IMG/VR virus record: IMGVR_UViG_3300005563_000075
Coordinates: 1 to 32,192 of that record
Direction: 5' to 3' (one strand)
From: a virus
DNA: 32,192 nt
The notes under the pieces are model-generated. The model saw only the letters and a list, made by a program, of their open reading frames with translations, was not told the origin of the DNA and did no database searches. Shown in pieces: positions 13,890-21,068 of this stretch. Made by a program: the position numbers and the translations under genes. The number at the start of each line of letters is the position of its first letter. The stretch's first letter is position 1.

Positions 13890-15116
13890 GTGACGAATGC
13901 CTCCTGGAATGGATTTGGCTCCGCCAATTTCGTCAACAGCGCGCAAATTGCGGGCGGGACCGGCGGTCGCACGTTCATCGACGGTATCGTGACCGACCGG
14001 AGTCTGCAAGCTGGAAGTCTACTTGGATGCAGCTACATGTGCCACGTCAGTGGCGCGAGCGGTTTCAAATTCAAAGTATTTCGGCCTAATGGCAGCAATT
14101 GGGACTTTGTTGGTGAAAGCGAGAAGTTCACTCCTATCGCTGGGGACACGGTACAGAGCCGAACCTTCGCAAATCCGATTACGGGCGTCCGAATAGGCGA
14201 TGTTTTCGGAATGTGGATCGACATCGACGCGGGCGGCGCTGGGCCCGCGTTAGATTGCTCCGCGGTGGTGGCCAGCGCAGCCATCCACTGGATTGCCGGA
14301 GATGAGACCGGCACAAACGTCACTTTCCCAAGCGCCAACGATATCAGTAACTTTGCGTTGAACATCGAGGCATTCGGTGCGCAGCCCACAGCAGGGACCA
14401 CCGGCGACTCGATCGAGGTTGGGCACGGAGGCACGTTTACTTCGTTCCTCGACGGCACCGGACCTTCTACAGGCGCCGACGGCGCGCCGCTGTGTGAACT
14501 CGGCTACAACATGAAGTCGCTCATTGGCGGCAACTGGAACTACCAGGACTTCGCCAAGGGCAGTCAGACGTTCGCCTGGGTGCTATCGAGTGGCGTCCCG
14601 GCAATCATGACAGCCTCCGGCACTCATTGTTCAGTTGCGTGCGGGGCGACCGAGCTATGGGTCCATTGTGGGATAAACGACATCTTTACCGGGCGCACCA
14701 ATGCCGCTATGCTTGCGGATCTCGATAGCATCCGGGCCTTGTGGGGCACGGCTAATTTCATGGGGATCGACGAAGTCCTTCCGGACACGAACTTCACGGA
14801 TCTTCAGGCGGCGGCCATTCGAAGCTGGAATACTGCGCTCGCTGGATGGGGGGCAGGCAAAGGGAACGTCAGGATCGTTTCGTGCTGGGACGCATTCGGC
14901 CAGACGCGCGTCTCGACCGGTCAAAAAGATGACCTGAAGAGCATTTATAACAGTGGCGACGGAGTACATATCAATGCGACGGGCGCGGCGGCGCTGGCGG
15001 GTCTGCGGAAGGCAGTCAGAGACAATTACTTTGGGCTAACCCCCTCCCTTATCGCCGTCCCGTCTTCACAAGGCGTTCGGATGGCTTCGGACGCGCCTAA
15101 GATGGTAGCTTACTGA
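13890..15116 (+). CDS. SGNH-family hydrolase (tail or capsid esterase)
   Basis: A 408-residue protein starting with GTG at 13890. Residues 1-160 form a beta-rich virion-type domain (FVNSAQIAGGTGGRTFIDG). Residues about 168-375 are an SGNH/GDSL hydrolase: GDS with S174 as nucleophile, HCGIND with N263 as oxyanion-hole residue, and DGVHINATG with D357 and H360 completing the triad. This family removes acyl groups from sugars, peptidoglycan or lipids. In phages such enzymes can deacetylate host surface polysaccharide during adsorption. The neighbouring LamG-like gene fits a binding partner. The next gene overlaps by TGATG. Confidence 0.85.
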   Translation: MTNASWNGFGSANFVNSAQIAGGTGGRTFIDGIVTDRSLQAGSLLGCSYMCHVSGASGFKFKVFRPNGSNWDFVGESEKFTPIAGDTVQSRTFANPITGVRIGDVFGMWIDIDAGGAGPALDCSAVVASAAIHWIAGDETGTNVTFPSANDISNFALNIEAFGAQPTAGTTGDSIEVGHGGTFTSFLDGTGPSTGADGAPLCELGYNMKSLIGGNWNYQDFAKGSQTFAWVLSSGVPAIMTASGTHCSVACGATELWVHCGINDIFTGRTNAAMLADLDSIRALWGTANFMGIDEVLPDTNFTDLQAAAIRSWNTALAGWGAGKGNVRIVSCWDAFGQTRVSTGQKDDLKSIYNSGDGVHINATGAAALAGLRKAVRDNYFGLTPSLIAVPSSQGVRMASDAPKMVAY

Positions 15117-16060
15117 TGGCGAACCTTATCTGGCAGTATCAGGCGTTCGCGGTCCCGGCGGCGATCATCGCGTCCACTGCGATCATTCAGCCGCCGGCCG
15201 TGTCCGAGCCGCCCATGCCGAAGGCGGCTGTTCGGCAGCTCACCGAGGCCATTATCCCGGCTGGGATCGTTCCGACGATCATTCAGCCGCCGGCCGTTAC
15301 CGAGCACCTTTTTGTTCGGCCCCAGTTCAGGCAACTCACCGAGACCATTACGCCGGCCGGGATTGTGCAGACCATTCTGCCGCCCGCTGTCTCGGAGCCG
15401 CCCGCGCTCAGGCTGACGTTCCGCTCGCTCACCGAGCTGATCAAGCCCGCCGCGCTGATCTCGACGCCAGCGACGGTGATACAGCCGCCAACGGTCAGTG
15501 AGCACATCTTTGTACGGCCGCAGTTCAGGCAGCTTACAGGCTCGATCGATCCGGCTCCGATCATTCCGACGATCCTTGGCGGCGGCTCGATCTCAGACAC
15601 CGTTCTGCCGCAGCTGAGGACGATCCAATATCAGGCGTACGCGAGACCTGCGAGCATCATCGCTACGGCTCTCATCCAGCCGCCGCAGGTGTTCTGGCCC
15701 GACGTTGCCCGGGCCAGGATCGTTCAGCCCGACTATTCGATCCATGCGGCGCTGATCCCGGCCGTGATCCTGCCGCCAAGCGTTACGAGTTGGCAGCCGC
15801 CCTTCCAGAAGCCGGTCCAGCCTGACTACTCGGTGACGGCGAGAATCGTTGTCGTTGCGCCGTTCATTCAGCCGCCTGAGATATCAGCGTTCATCGCGCC
15901 GCCGAAGCTGCTTCCGAAGGTGCGAAGCGAGATCATCATTCCGGCGCAGATCGTGCTGACACAGCCGCAGTCGCCGACCTTCGGAAGGCTCTCAGGGCGT
16001 GGCGATGGCGTGCGGAAGTCTGGCCATGGGGACCGTGTGCGGAAGTCCGGAGGGATGTAG
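15116..16060 (+). CDS. Proline-rich tandem-repeat protein
   Basis: A 314-residue protein with three to four repeats of about 32-36 residues. The common pattern is PAGIVPTIIQPPAVTEH, then an FVRPQFRQLTETI-type segment. Further looser QPP/PAxI units run to residue 290, and the C-terminus is Gly/Arg/Lys-rich (GRGDGVRKSGHGDRVRKSGG). The regularity suggests an extended fibrous structural protein. The ATG overlaps the hydrolase stop (TGATG), and its own stop overlaps the next GTG (TAGTG). No family is recognised. Repeats in DNA run from about 15181 to 15575. Confidence 0.75.
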   Translation: MANLIWQYQAFAVPAAIIASTAIIQPPAVSEPPMPKAAVRQLTEAIIPAGIVPTIIQPPAVTEHLFVRPQFRQLTETITPAGIVQTILPPAVSEPPALRLTFRSLTELIKPAALISTPATVIQPPTVSEHIFVRPQFRQLTGSIDPAPIIPTILGGGSISDTVLPQLRTIQYQAYARPASIIATALIQPPQVFWPDVARARIVQPDYSIHAALIPAVILPPSVTSWQPPFQKPVQPDYSVTARIVVVAPFIQPPEISAFIAPPKLLPKVRSEIIIPAQIVLTQPQSPTFGRLSGRGDGVRKSGHGDRVRKSGGM

Positions 16061-16425
16061 TGGCAGACGGCAGCGCAGATCCAATGCGGCGAAAGGAGCG
16101 ACGGCGTATCATTGCGACGCTCTCTCCGGAACAGCCCGGCCCGGACGGCCTTCCGGTGACGCTGACCATCGCGGCCGTGACCCTGACGATTAAGACCCGG
16201 CCCGCGGTTGGGGTTGGAACGGTGGTCGGCAGTGCGGATATTCCAGCGGATGGCTTCACGAGTGGGGCCAGCATCGAGCCTGAGGCCTGGTACCGCGTGC
16301 AGCCTACCGATCTGCCGCTGCCGGTCGGGAAGTACTCCGCGACCTTCGTGATCGACTGCACCAACGGGGATCGGTATGAGCCGGTGGTGGATTTCGAAGT
16401 GATCGCGGATGATGACAGCCCGTAG
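16060..16425 (+). CDS. Ig-like/baseplate-type small structural protein
   Basis: A 121-residue protein starting with GTG at 16060, with GGAGGGA before it. After a basic start (MRRKERRRIIATLS) come beta strands (VTLTIAAVTLTIKTRPAVGV, YSATFVIDCTNGDRY, VVDFEVIADDD). The pattern is that of a single beta-sandwich domain such as those in BppU-like or Ig-like phage proteins. The assignment is by general pattern only. It closes the accessory cassette; a palindromic repeat follows one base after its stop. Confidence 0.65.
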   Translation: MADGSADPMRRKERRRIIATLSPEQPGPDGLPVTLTIAAVTLTIKTRPAVGVGTVVGSADIPADGFTSGASIEPEAWYRVQPTDLPLPVGKYSATFVIDCTNGDRYEPVVDFEVIADDDSP

Positions 16426-16567
16426 GGATTGTCTCGCGCAAAAGCCGCAAAAACGCAAAGAAATGCATAGAAGGGAAGTTGGCGAATTGGCGAATTTCCC
16501 TTTTGCGCTTTTGCGTGCTTTGCGCGAGGCAATCCCTGATCTGCGTTCATCTGCGTAATCTGCGAAT
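16426..16567. repeat. Long palindromic dispersed repeat, copy 2
   Basis: GGATTGTCTCGCGCAAA (16426-16442) pairs with TTTGCGCGAGGCAATCC (16519-16535), with only one G-T pair. The interior is nearly the same as copy 1 at 9848-10005, including CGCAAAGAAATGCATA and TTTCCCTTTTGCGC. After the hairpin come three ATCTGCG units (16536-16566). The last bases provide an ATG (16566) in frame with the next gene. Confidence 0.88.
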
Positions 16568-16586
16568 GAAGTTCTGGAGAAGAGCG

Positions 16587-17144
16587 TTGCCATATTCGGA
16601 TGCGGCGAACTGGGTGCGGGATCTGCTGGGTAAGGATCGAACCGAGATCTCGGATGAGCGGCTTGTGAAGTGGTTTGACAGCGCTGTGACCAAGATCGCG
16701 GCGGCCTGGACTTCGCTTCCTGCTTACAGCGACCTGGCGGCTTCAGATGTGCCGCTGGTGGATGAGGCGCTCGGCTTCTTCGTCGCGGCTGTGATGCGGC
16801 CATTCCTGACCAAGGAAGAGGCGGTCACCGATCTGATCCGGTACCACACGCTCAACACGCATACGCAGTTCGCCAATCCGACACCTGAAAAGAAGACGAT
16901 CACGGAGCGCTGGATCGATCACGCTTACGAAGTGATGAGCCGCGTCAGCGCGATTGCGAGCGATCTTTCGGATTTGCGGGCGGTGTCGCTCTTCCAGGCG
17001 AGCGGTCCCAGGCGGGCTCAGGAGGCGCGCGGCGTGAACTCGCACGCGCTGGTGAACCCGCTGTGGACGGTTCTGGTAGACGAATGGGCGTACGAGCGAG
17101 ATCACCCAAGTATGTTTTGGTACACAGGATTTCTTCCGAATTGA
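16587..17144 (+). CDS. Head-tail connector (neck) protein, putative
   Basis: A helical protein of about 185 residues. A TTG at 16587 with GGAG 7 nt upstream is the preferred start; the ATG at 16566 lies in the dispersed repeat and has no ribosome site. The first part (YSDAANWVRDLLGKDRTEIS) resembles the helical head-completion/connector proteins that sit under the portal. The gene begins the neck module, followed by a putative adaptor, head closure, gp10-like and tail terminator genes, so position is the main support. The TnpB insertion follows directly after its stop. Confidence 0.65.
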   Translation: MPYSDAANWVRDLLGKDRTEISDERLVKWFDSAVTKIAAAWTSLPAYSDLAASDVPLVDEALGFFVAAVMRPFLTKEEAVTDLIRYHTLNTHTQFANPTPEKKTITERWIDHAYEVMSRVSAIASDLSDLRAVSLFQASGPRRAQEARGVNSHALVNPLWTVLVDEWAYERDHPSMFWYTGFLPN

Positions 17145-17209
17145 TTGCGACGAATGGGACTGTAATCGACTTCGATCAATTTATGAACGAAGCCTTGACA
17201 TTCCAATTC

Positions 17210-18307
17210 CTACAGAGCTAACTGCAGGCGGACATCTTTAGGCGAGATTACATTCGCCCGTGCTTCGATGTTAATAGCCGCATTAATATCGGCATTAACT
17301 TCGAAGCCGCACTTCTGACATACAAACTTTGACTGGCTCCGTCGGTTACCTTTATCGCAGTGCCCGCAGGAGGAGCATGTGCGAGACGTGTTTCGGGGAT
17401 CGACCAAAACTACTGGCAATCCAACGTCTTGGGCTTTGTAAGTAATACACCGACGAAGGTGAGCGAAAGCCCAGCAATTCAATGCCCAGCGTGCTTCACG
17501 GGCCCAACTGTGATCTCGCTCCAATATCCCGTCCAGGGATTCTAGTGCGATTGCCTTCCCCGTGGTCAATGCTCGTGCAACTAACAGCTTAGATACGCAA
17601 TGGTTTACGTGGTGGCAAAAGCGAGTTACCTTGTGGCGAATGGCTCTCAGTCGCCGCATAGCACTTTTCTTGCCGTGAGATTCGAGCGTTTTACGCAATT
17701 GACGATATCTCCGGCGACAGGACTTCACGCGTTCGCCGGAATACTGATTTCCTAGACTGTCCGTGGCTATTTCCGCGATACCAAGATCAACGCCCAGAGT
17801 GCCTTTAGTCTGAATTGGCGGCGGGTCGGCTTTTCGGATGGAGAGGGCCAAAGTGAATTGCCCTCCGTCATAAAGCAACTCAACCTGACCGATATCGGGC
17901 TTAGATGCGAGATGTCGCCGTTGGTATGATCCGCAATCTAACCGGATGGTATGGCGGCTATCAAGCAAACGCATCGAGACGGAAGTAACGCCCTGAAGTC
18001 GCAATATTCTGGAATCAAAGTACGTCGCTGAGTAAGGCCCGAAAACATGTCGGGTTGATTTATCCGAGGAGTACGATGCGCAAACCTTGCTGATAGCGAG
18101 AATAGCAAACTCGGAAGCCAGGGAGAATTTCTCGCGGGCCTCATAATAGCAGAGAGTGTGCAAAGGAATTCTCTTATATGCCTTTCGCTGGAAAGCAATT
18201 CCGCTCATCCAGTCACACGCAGCGTTGAACTGCTGCATGGTCTCCAAGAGAAGCGGGATTTGTTCTTCCGTAGGTAACATTTTGATCTTGAGAACTCTCA
18301 CTAACAT
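17210..18307 (-). CDS. tnpB: TnpB, RNA-guided nuclease of an IS605-family element
   Basis: A 365-residue protein of normal length. The RuvC residues appear complete: D174 in GVDLGIAE, E256 in AIALESLDG and D340 in EVNADINAAIN. The zinc ribbon is C311-C314 (CSSC) and C330-C333 (CQKC). TnpB uses an RNA from the element's end to cut donor sites and favour retention of the element. The ATG at 18307 lies 6 nt after a TATAAT box, so the mRNA may have no leader. The open frame extends upstream to 18877 but runs into phage genes and is not used. With no TnpA, movement would need help in trans. Confidence 0.93.
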   Translation of the reverse strand: MLVRVLKIKMLPTEEQIPLLLETMQQFNAACDWMSGIAFQRKAYKRIPLHTLCYYEAREKFSLASEFAILAISKVCASYSSDKSTRHVFGPYSATYFDSRILRLQGVTSVSMRLLDSRHTIRLDCGSYQRRHLASKPDIGQVELLYDGGQFTLALSIRKADPPPIQTKGTLGVDLGIAEIATDSLGNQYSGERVKSCRRRYRQLRKTLESHGKKSAMRRLRAIRHKVTRFCHHVNHCVSKLLVARALTTGKAIALESLDGILERDHSWAREARWALNCWAFAHLRRCITYKAQDVGLPVVLVDPRNTSRTCSSCGHCDKGNRRSQSKFVCQKCGFEVNADINAAINIEARANVISPKDVRLQLAL

Positions 18308-18313
18308 AGCAAT

Positions 18314-18319
18314 ATTATA
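18314..18319 (-). promoter_or_regulatory. TATAAT -10 box of tnpB, leaderless arrangement
   Basis: On the minus strand GGTATAAT lies 6 nt before the tnpB ATG. Transcription would begin at or beside the A of the start codon. No -35 match is seen at 16-18 nt. Confidence 0.6.
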
Positions 18320-18349
18320 CCCTATTGCCGCTCGTTTTTGGAGCATCTC

Positions 18350-18718
18350 GTGAGCCGTCTTTCGCAGCAGATGCAGAGGATCTCGGATAAGTTCCGAAAG
18401 CGGGAGGGCACTCCGGTCGTTTTCAAGGGCGCGACTTACTACGTCACGACCGAGGAGGTCAGCGGCGCGAAGGCAGGTGAGCAGGGCGTTCCAAGGGCTG
18501 GATTGGGCGCCAACATTGCGGCGACCTCTCCCAGAGTGTTTGTTTTCAGCGCGACGGCGTTCAAGCCGTACACGGCGGTGGACCCGCCTGTGAATGGCGA
18601 CATCATCGTGTTCCACAGCTGGGATTACTACGTGACGCATCCTGATGTTGAGGATACTAGCACCGACACGACATCGATATTGATCTACGCACTGCGGCAG
18701 ATAGGCCCGCTCACCTAG
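18350..18718 (+). CDS. Head-tail adaptor-like protein, putative
   Basis: A 122-residue protein from the GTG at 18350, chosen because GGAG lies 6 nt upstream. A TTG at 18338 is an alternative that would destroy that spacing. The start is a basic helix (SRLSQQMQRISDKFRKREG) followed by beta strands (TPVVFKGATYYVTTEEVSGA). Neck position, between the connector and closure genes, supports a head-tail joining role. No family motif is decisive. Its upstream region is interrupted by the TnpB element. Confidence 0.6.
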   Translation: MSRLSQQMQRISDKFRKREGTPVVFKGATYYVTTEEVSGAKAGEQGVPRAGLGANIAATSPRVFVFSATAFKPYTAVDPPVNGDIIVFHSWDYYVTHPDVEDTSTDTTSILIYALRQIGPLT

Positions 18719-18728
18719 GAGGCCCGAC

Positions 18729-19133
18729 ATGCCACTCACGGTGTTTCCTGGCACAAGTCTGGGCTCGACTGGCAGCTCGCCGTCCGATACGGCGGTTGCG
18801 ATCGCCGCCGCGACGCTGGTCGATACCTGCTCGATCGTGGAAAACCTGGGCGTCACGAATGTCGTTTCGGACGGCATGGGCGGCTTCGTCGACGACTGGC
18901 AGCCGGTGAGAGATTACCCGTGCCTGATCGTGCCAAGATTGCCCGGTACCGAGATCGTGGAGGGCGCGAAGGTGACTGCGATCGGGATCTACCTGATCTA
19001 TCTGCCGATCGATGCGATTCTGACGCCGTCGAACCGGATCTTGAGTGACGGTATCTATTACGAGGTTCAGGACCGAAATTCGAAGCTCTCGACCTCGGTG
19101 CTGCTGGGCGTGATGGCGAGACGGATTGAGTAG
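18729..19133 (+). CDS. Head closure / head-tail joining protein
   Basis: A 134-residue protein. VDTCSIVENLGVTNVVSDGM, GGFVDDWQPVRDYPCLIVPR and the strand-rich end (RILSDGIYYEVQDRN...LLGVMARRIE) follow the small beta-barrel pattern of SPP1 gp16-like stopper proteins. In that family a DGxGGxxxxW loop leads into a barrel that plugs the portal after packaging. The ATG has GGAGG upstream. Position in the neck module supports it. The stop codon is the first unit of a heptamer repeat. Confidence 0.75.
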   Translation: MPLTVFPGTSLGSTGSSPSDTAVAIAAATLVDTCSIVENLGVTNVVSDGMGGFVDDWQPVRDYPCLIVPRLPGTEIVEGAKVTAIGIYLIYLPIDAILTPSNRILSDGIYYEVQDRNSKLSTSVLLGVMARRIE

Positions 19134-19178
19134 GGGTTAGGGATTAGGGGTTAGGGGTTAGGGATTAGGGATTAGGGG
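19131..19178 (+). repeat. Telomere-like heptamer repeat (TAGGGRT)
   Basis: Nearly seven units of TAGGGGT or TAGGGAT run without interruption. The first TAG is the stop codon of the closure gene. Seven G-runs of 3-4 could form a G-quadruplex in DNA or mRNA. The array runs into a terminator-like hairpin. Confidence 0.9.
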
Positions 19179-19205
19179 ACTGCCGCTGGGCGGTCCTTTT
19201 TCTTT
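19177..19205 (+). terminator. Hairpin with U-tract after the heptamer repeat
   Basis: GGACTGCC (19177-19184) pairs with GGCGGTCC (19189-19196) over eight pairs around GCTG. It is followed by TTTTTCTTTGG. The next gene starts 24 nt later. Confidence 0.8.
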
Positions 19206-19228
19206 GGCGCGAAGGAAGGATCGATCAC

Positions 19229-19723
19229 ATGTCAGTCACGGTTACCTATGTCTCAACATTGACGGCTGCTGAGGTGTTGACCACGAATGTACCGGATGCA
19301 GCGGCGCCGACCGTGACGCATAACGGTTTCAACAGCTCGGCCACGCTGAACGCTGCCAGTACGCCGCCGGTCTCTAAGATGGCCAGCTTTCAGAAGGCCC
19401 TCTCCGGAGGCGCTGCGACGATCGATCTGACGGCGCTGGTCGGGACGAACGGCGCTGCGGTGGATTTCACCGGCCTGAAAGCGGCGGCGGTGAAGTTTCA
19501 GAACCCGGCCACGAATGCGAACGCGATCACAGTGAAGGCGGGCGCTTCGAACGCCTACCTGCTGCACGGCGCATCGTGGTCGATCATCCTGCAGCCTGGC
19601 GAGGAGTATCTGTGGAAGGCGGGCGTGGTGAATGCGGCTCCGACCGTGGGCGCCTCGCTGAAGAACATCGACCTGGCCGGCACCGGCACGCAGGCCCTGA
19701 ATTGTGAGCTGATTGCGGGGTAA
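19229..19723 (+). CDS. Beta-rich virion protein, unknown function
   Basis: A 164-residue protein rich in Ala, Thr, Asn and Val (MSVTVTYVSTLTAAEVLTTN). Its late half (LKAAAVKFQNPATNANAITV, then GEEYLWKAGVVNAAPTVGAS) looks like a beta-sandwich. AAGGAAGG lies before the ATG. It sits between head closure and gp10-like genes, so it may be a neck or tail component. Its own leader hairpin suggests separate control or abundant expression. No family is recognised. Confidence 0.68.
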   Translation: MSVTVTYVSTLTAAEVLTTNVPDAAAPTVTHNGFNSSATLNAASTPPVSKMASFQKALSGGAATIDLTALVGTNGAAVDFTGLKAAAVKFQNPATNANAITVKAGASNAYLLHGASWSIILQPGEEYLWKAGVVNAAPTVGASLKNIDLAGTGTQALNCELIAG

Positions 19724-19728
19724 GGGCT

Positions 19729-20163
19729 ATGGCTGGCGGGCAGATCGTCGGATACTTCAACAATTTCGGCGATATCACTAAGCTGATGACGCCGAGGATC
19801 GATGAAGCCATCCACGTGACGGCCAACGAGGTCGTTACGGAAGCTCAGGCTCACGCGCCTGTTGACACCGGGGCGCTTCGGGAAAGCATCCATGCGGTTA
19901 CGGACCGGGAAAACGGCTACCCGCAGGCTGCGGCTCAGGCTGTGACACTTCGACACTCTGGAAACAGGCCAAATTCGGAGGCGAAGACCTTTCCGTACGT
20001 TGGTCCAGAGCATGACCATGAGGCCATTGTCGCTGCCTGTGTCGAGCACGGTATGGTCAACGAGTTCGGGGGCGGTAATCTTCCGGCAAGGCCGTTCTTT
20101 GTGCCAGCGGTGGAGCATGCCGCGCCGGAATTCTTCAACAGGATCGGTAAAGCGCTGGAATGA
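19729..20163 (+). CDS. HK97 gp10-like tail completion/neck protein
   Basis: A 144-residue protein with the usual signature of the HK97-gp10_like family: an N-terminal helix, then VTEAQAHAPVDTGALRESIH (about 36-55), and a late EFGGGNLPARPFFVPAVEHA motif (about 111-130). Proteins of this family join the tail to the capsid connector. The ATG is 5 nt after the previous stop. Its TGA overlaps the next ATG (ATGA). Confidence 0.88.
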   Translation: MAGGQIVGYFNNFGDITKLMTPRIDEAIHVTANEVVTEAQAHAPVDTGALRESIHAVTDRENGYPQAAAQAVTLRHSGNRPNSEAKTFPYVGPEHDHEAIVAACVEHGMVNEFGGGNLPARPFFVPAVEHAAPEFFNRIGKALE

Positions 20164-20615
20164 CAGGATCAAGCGGGTCGATAGCGTGGGCATGGTCCTT
20201 ACTTACCGCCGATCCGATCGTTGCGGCCCTGGTATTGGAGTTTCTGCCGGAAAGCAAAAGCCGGATCGGAGTCTATGAGAATGGCTTCGTTCCGCAGGAC
20301 GCGAAAGCGGATTACATCGTGCTGCAGCAGCAAAGCTATCGCGAGGTCGGCTCCTCGATCACTGGCGAGCGCGGCGCGGCGAACATGCTTCTAACTGTCA
20401 AAGCCGTGACGCGAGCTGCCGGGTATGGCCGGGCCGAAGCGATCATGAAGGCGGTGGATAATGTGCTGCAGCGCGCGTCCGGAGCGATCAACGGCGTGAC
20501 CGTGAGATCCTGCATCGCGGATGGAGAGATTCGATACCCGGAAGTCAAGTCAGACGGCGTGACGATCGCTCATTTCGGGATTATGTACCGCCTGTTTGTG
20601 TCTGAAACCGGTTGA
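20160..20615 (+). CDS. Tail terminator protein (DUF3168-like)
   Basis: A 151-residue protein. An opening helix (WSLLTADPIVAALVLEFLPE) is followed by YENGFVPQDAKADYIVLQQQ, which matches the P-x-x-Y-I-V-L-Q pattern of gp17-like/DUF3168 tail terminators. These form the ring that caps the tail tube and contacts the neck. Position between the gp10-like and tube genes is standard. ATGA overlap with the preceding gene suggests translational coupling. Confidence 0.78.
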   Translation: MTGSSGSIAWAWSLLTADPIVAALVLEFLPESKSRIGVYENGFVPQDAKADYIVLQQQSYREVGSSITGERGAANMLLTVKAVTRAAGYGRAEAIMKAVDNVLQRASGAINGVTVRSCIADGEIRYPEVKSDGVTIAHFGIMYRLFVSETG

Positions 20616-20644
20616 TGATTGACCGCGGATAACTGATTTGTCAG

Positions 20645-20673
20645 GGGTTGCCTACGGGCAGTCCTTTTTCTTT
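20645..20673 (+). terminator. Hairpin with U-tract before the tail-tube gene
   Basis: GGGTTGCC pairs with GGCAGTCC (20645-20652 with 20657-20664, two G-T pairs) around TACG. It is followed by TTTTTCTTTG, the same 3' tail as at 6250 and 19197. The Shine-Dalgarno sequence of the next gene follows. Confidence 0.72.
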
Positions 20674-20690
20674 GCGAGGGAGTTAAGGAC

Positions 20691-21059
20691 ATGCCAGATC
20701 GTGTAGCAGCGGACAATGTCACGGTTTTCAGCGTCGGCGGCGGCGACTTGCTCGCTCACCTTGAGGGCGTGACCTTCAAGACCGACGTCAAGCACGAAGA
20801 GGCAAAGGGCCTCGCAGACAGCTGGCGGTACCCGTGGGGACAGGATCAGGGATGGGACCTGGAATGCGACCTGTTCGCCGGCCAGAACTCAACCCTGATG
20901 GACTACGTGGGACAATCCCTGCCGATGGTCTGGTCGGTCGGCGGAACGACGTATTCCGGCACGGCCCTTGTCACCATGGGCCACCACGACGCGAAGAACT
21001 CGAGCCTGACCAAGCAGAAACTCTCACTCCTGGGCCAGGGCCAATACACTAGATCTTAG
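20691..21059 (+). CDS. Major tail tube protein
   Basis: A 122-residue beta-rich protein (MPDRVAADNVTVFSVGGGDL). DVKHEEAKGLADSWRYPWGQ, then DLECDLFAGQ, and the C-terminal MGHHDAKNSSLTKQKLSLLG resemble compact siphovirus tube proteins. Size, position between terminator and chaperone genes, and a hairpin leader all fit the abundant tube subunit. The GAGGGAG before the ATG is strong. Confidence 0.75.
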   Translation: MPDRVAADNVTVFSVGGGDLLAHLEGVTFKTDVKHEEAKGLADSWRYPWGQDQGWDLECDLFAGQNSTLMDYVGQSLPMVWSVGGTTYSGTALVTMGHHDAKNSSLTKQKLSLLGQGQYTRS

Positions 21060-21068
21060 GGGGAATGA

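Larger units (their letters stand above)
17161..18330 (-). mobile_element. TnpB-only IS200/IS605-family element
   Basis: The element lies in the gap between two neck genes and is read against them. It contains only tnpB; there is no tnpA. Its base composition is visibly more AT-rich than the flanks. The ends are not exact. The phage-like sequence GCGACGAATGGGACTGT at about 17147 resembles one at 6682, so the right end probably lies in 17161-17209. A short hairpin CTTCG...CGAAG (17170-17192) may be part of the right end/guide RNA. The left end lies between the tnpB promoter and the next gene's GGAG at 18340. Confidence 0.75.

Noticed and set aside
18308-18877. N-terminal extension of the tnpB frame by 190 codons.
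   Set aside because: It lies antisense to two neck genes with good starts, and TnpB of normal length begins at 18307 next to a -10 box.
19131-19178. CRISPR array.
   Set aside because: The units are 7 nt with no spacers; it is a simple tandem repeat. No CRISPR-type repeat-spacer pattern was seen anywhere in the window.
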